DNA of 64,000 bases from Smallanthus sonchifolius. Its lineage: Eukaryota > Streptophyta > Magnoliopsida > Asterales > Asteraceae. Positions within the stretch are counted from its first letter, which is position 1. Each line of letters begins with the position of its first letter. A program made the translations under genes and the position numbers. The notes below the pieces were generated by a model. It was given only the letters and a program-made list of their open reading frames with translations. It did not search any database and was not told the DNA's origin. Of the stretch, positions 62,743 to 64,000 are shown one piece after another. The stretch covers positions 79,615,501-79,679,500 of the forward strand of contig CM042021.1 of NCBI GenBank assembly GCA_023525975.1. Direction: 5' to 3'.

Positions 62743-63546
62743 TTAGAAGAAGAAGTGAGAGTACAATCCAATCATCATGGCAAGTCTTGCCATAACAAAG
62801 CTTGCTCTAGCCACAAATTCTGCAGCCAAAGTCCTTTCCTCCAGTGCTTCCACCATGTCTCGGACAGTGACAGTGAACTGCCAGTCCATGTCGGCTCTCA
62901 ACTCCAGATAGTTAGTGGCATCCTGTATGTTTCGGGTGCGGTCATCTAGAGTCTGAACTCGAGATCCGAGTCCTTGACGAAGTCGCGTGGCTGCATCCCC
63001 CTGTGCCCGGATGTCATCTAGGAGATCATCAAGACGCTCCTCATGCGTACGAACACGTGCTACTAGTGTAGGCACTGTGAGCTCTATGGCTTCCCCAGTG
63101 TGGGGTAGGGGTGTTGGGGAGTTAGAAGACTCTCCAATCTCAAAGGTAGATGGGATGCTCTCCATCTCCCTCCATCGGGCCAGAGTACGTGGCATCCAAC
63201 GGATAGTTCCCACAGTCGGGTGGTAGCAGGGTCTTTGCCTAGGTGGTTCTTCACCTGCCTCCAAGTCTTCTGGGTCACGGGCTGCTAGATTCCTTTTGTG
63301 TGGAAGTCGAAACTTCTTCTTAGCACTTTGCACCTTAACTGGTCCTCCGCTTTTCTTTCGGTAGACGATAGGCGGTTTTCCCAAGGCGACTTTAGGTGGT
63401 GTGGAGCTATGGGTTTGTACTCGATTTTTGGGATGTGAGGCGGAACGTTCCTCGTTTGATTCAGTGTCAGAGACGGGATCAGAATGTGAATGTGACGACA
63501 TGCTTATGACTACAATATCCATATGACAAAATGACTGGTTATACAA
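62743..63546 (-). CDS. E6 pre-gag accessory protein (copy 2)
   Basis: 267 codons, same plan as copy 1: basic disordered N-terminus, coiled coil, terminal hydrophobic anchor. One change lies in the anchor (FVMARLAMMIGL, Arg for Gly), which would weaken it as a membrane segment; others are R/H in QTRSS and T/P in ESITS. The frame is free of stops in both copies, in contrast to gag and pol. Confidence 0.8.
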   Translation of the reverse strand: MYNQSFCHMDIVVISMSSHSHSDPVSDTESNEERSASHPKNRVQTHSSTPPKVALGKPPIVYRKKSGGPVKVQSAKKKFRLPHKRNLAARDPEDLEAGEEPPRQRPCYHPTVGTIRWMPRTLARWREMESIPSTFEIGESSNSPTPLPHTGEAIELTVPTLVARVRTHEERLDDLLDDIRAQGDAATRLRQGLGSRVQTLDDRTRNIQDATNYLELRADMDWQFTVTVRDMVEALEERTLAAEFVARASFVMARLAMMIGLYSHFFF

Positions 63547-63631
63547 TGCTTATGCAATGAAAACGTTTTAGTGAGTCATTTAGATTATAGACTAGGTTCC
63601 AATTTAGATTCCTAGTTCGCTATAATCAATG

Positions 63632-63643
63632 GCTCTGATACCA
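63632..63643 (-). other. E6 primer binding site (copy 2)
   Basis: TGGTATCAGAGC on the minus strand, five bases from LTR-C. Confidence 0.95.
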
Positions 63644-63648
63644 AGTTC

Positions 63649-64000
63649 TGTCACACCCCGCCAAGGCGGAAACGCGAGGCACGACGTTCACTGGTTTCCA
63701 AAGCATATGATTACCGCAAACACATACATGATAAATGGATACATAAATGAGTTTAAAGTTTTACATTACAAAATGTAAAATGAGTTTACAAAACATTAAG
63801 ATTTCACAAATATGACTCAATTCAATGAGTTATACAAGGGAAATCCTCCTTGAGTAGTATCCATCGTGCATGCATGTAATCTACATTGCTAACCTTGAAA
63901 TCACGTTCAGTTACCTGAAAAACATACTTAAAATCGTCAACACGAGGTTGGTGAGTTCACAGGTTTAATCAAATAGTTCTTTGCAAAATTTCATTGTTCG
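63649..64000 (-). repeat. E6 LTR-C, cut by the window end
   Basis: TGTCACACCCCGCC with the next about 350 bases as in LTR-A and B, including the acceptor-like TTTTTCAGGT on the minus strand. Whether the array ends here or continues with further units cannot be seen. Confidence 0.9.

Larger units (their letters stand above)
47737..64000 (-). mobile_element. E6: Ty3 chromovirus-like tandem array (three LTRs, two full internal regions), runs off the window
   Basis: LTR-A 47737-49890, internal 5806 bp, LTR-B 55697-57851, internal 5797 bp, LTR-C from 63649. The internal regions differ in length by nine bases, exactly the three-codon indel in a Gly/Ser repeat of gag. Each has primer site, accessory ORF, gag, protease, RT, RNase H, integrase with chromodomain-like tail, and PPT. 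The tail suggests the Tekay/Del group. Left flank TAAGA (47732-47736); the right flank is outside. Both copies share in-frame stops in gag and protease. Confidence 0.93.

Overview
This window is plant nuclear DNA made almost entirely of LTR retrotransposons nested inside one another; I see no host gene. The families are Ty1/copia of the Sirevirus type (very long gag with coiled coil, initiator-Met primer site, extra ORF after pol) and Ty3 chromovirus-like elements (probably Tekay/Del-like), together with their non-autonomous partners. From memory of such element families a composite (Asteraceae) genome is likely, but that is an inference.

Left nest. An old plus-strand Ty3-type element (E0) supplies bases 1-2439 (non-coding 3' internal part, carrying a minus-strand solo LTR at 962-1378) and a 3' LTR at 2440-3564 and 39110-40265. 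That LTR is split by a Sirevirus-like copia element (E2, 3565-39104, 543-bp LTRs, 5-bp target duplication GATGT). E2 is itself split twice. A gag-only element (TR-GAG, minus strand, 10672-16815, 2443-bp LTRs, duplication GGTAC) cuts the pol gene between reverse transcriptase and RNase H. A non-autonomous Ty3 tandem array (E1, minus strand, 18827-34655, LTR-internal-LTR-internal-LTR) sits between pol and the 3' ORF. Without its inserts E2 is about 13.6 kb.

Right nest. After about 400 bp of unassigned DNA come a deleted Ty3 element (E3, 40668-42928), a plus-strand Ty3 5' LTR inserted in its LTR (E4, 42929-46278), a second Sirevirus-like 3' end inserted in that (E5, minus strand, 46279-47736), and, inside the 3' ORF of E5, a tandem array of a nearly intact Ty3 element (E6, minus strand, 47737 to the window end), again LTR-internal-LTR-internal-LTR.

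How it works together. E6 carries a full gag, protease, RT, RNase H and integrase set, though both copies share two in-frame stops. E1 and TR-GAG lack pol but share with E6 the primer site, a stem-loop beside the polypurine tract and a splice-donor-like LTR block, so they look like elements moved in trans. The most striking signals are structural. Arrays of short perfect hairpins whose stems change by compensatory substitutions occur in the LTRs of both superfamilies; in Sirevirus LTRs they sit just upstream of a TATA box, and the same module recurs inside E2 ahead of its 3' ORF. Other unusual signals are pre-gag ORFs ending in a membrane anchor, tRNA-like pairs inside E1 LTRs, and a possible intron inside several Ty3 LTRs. 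All coordinates and identities come from reading by eye.
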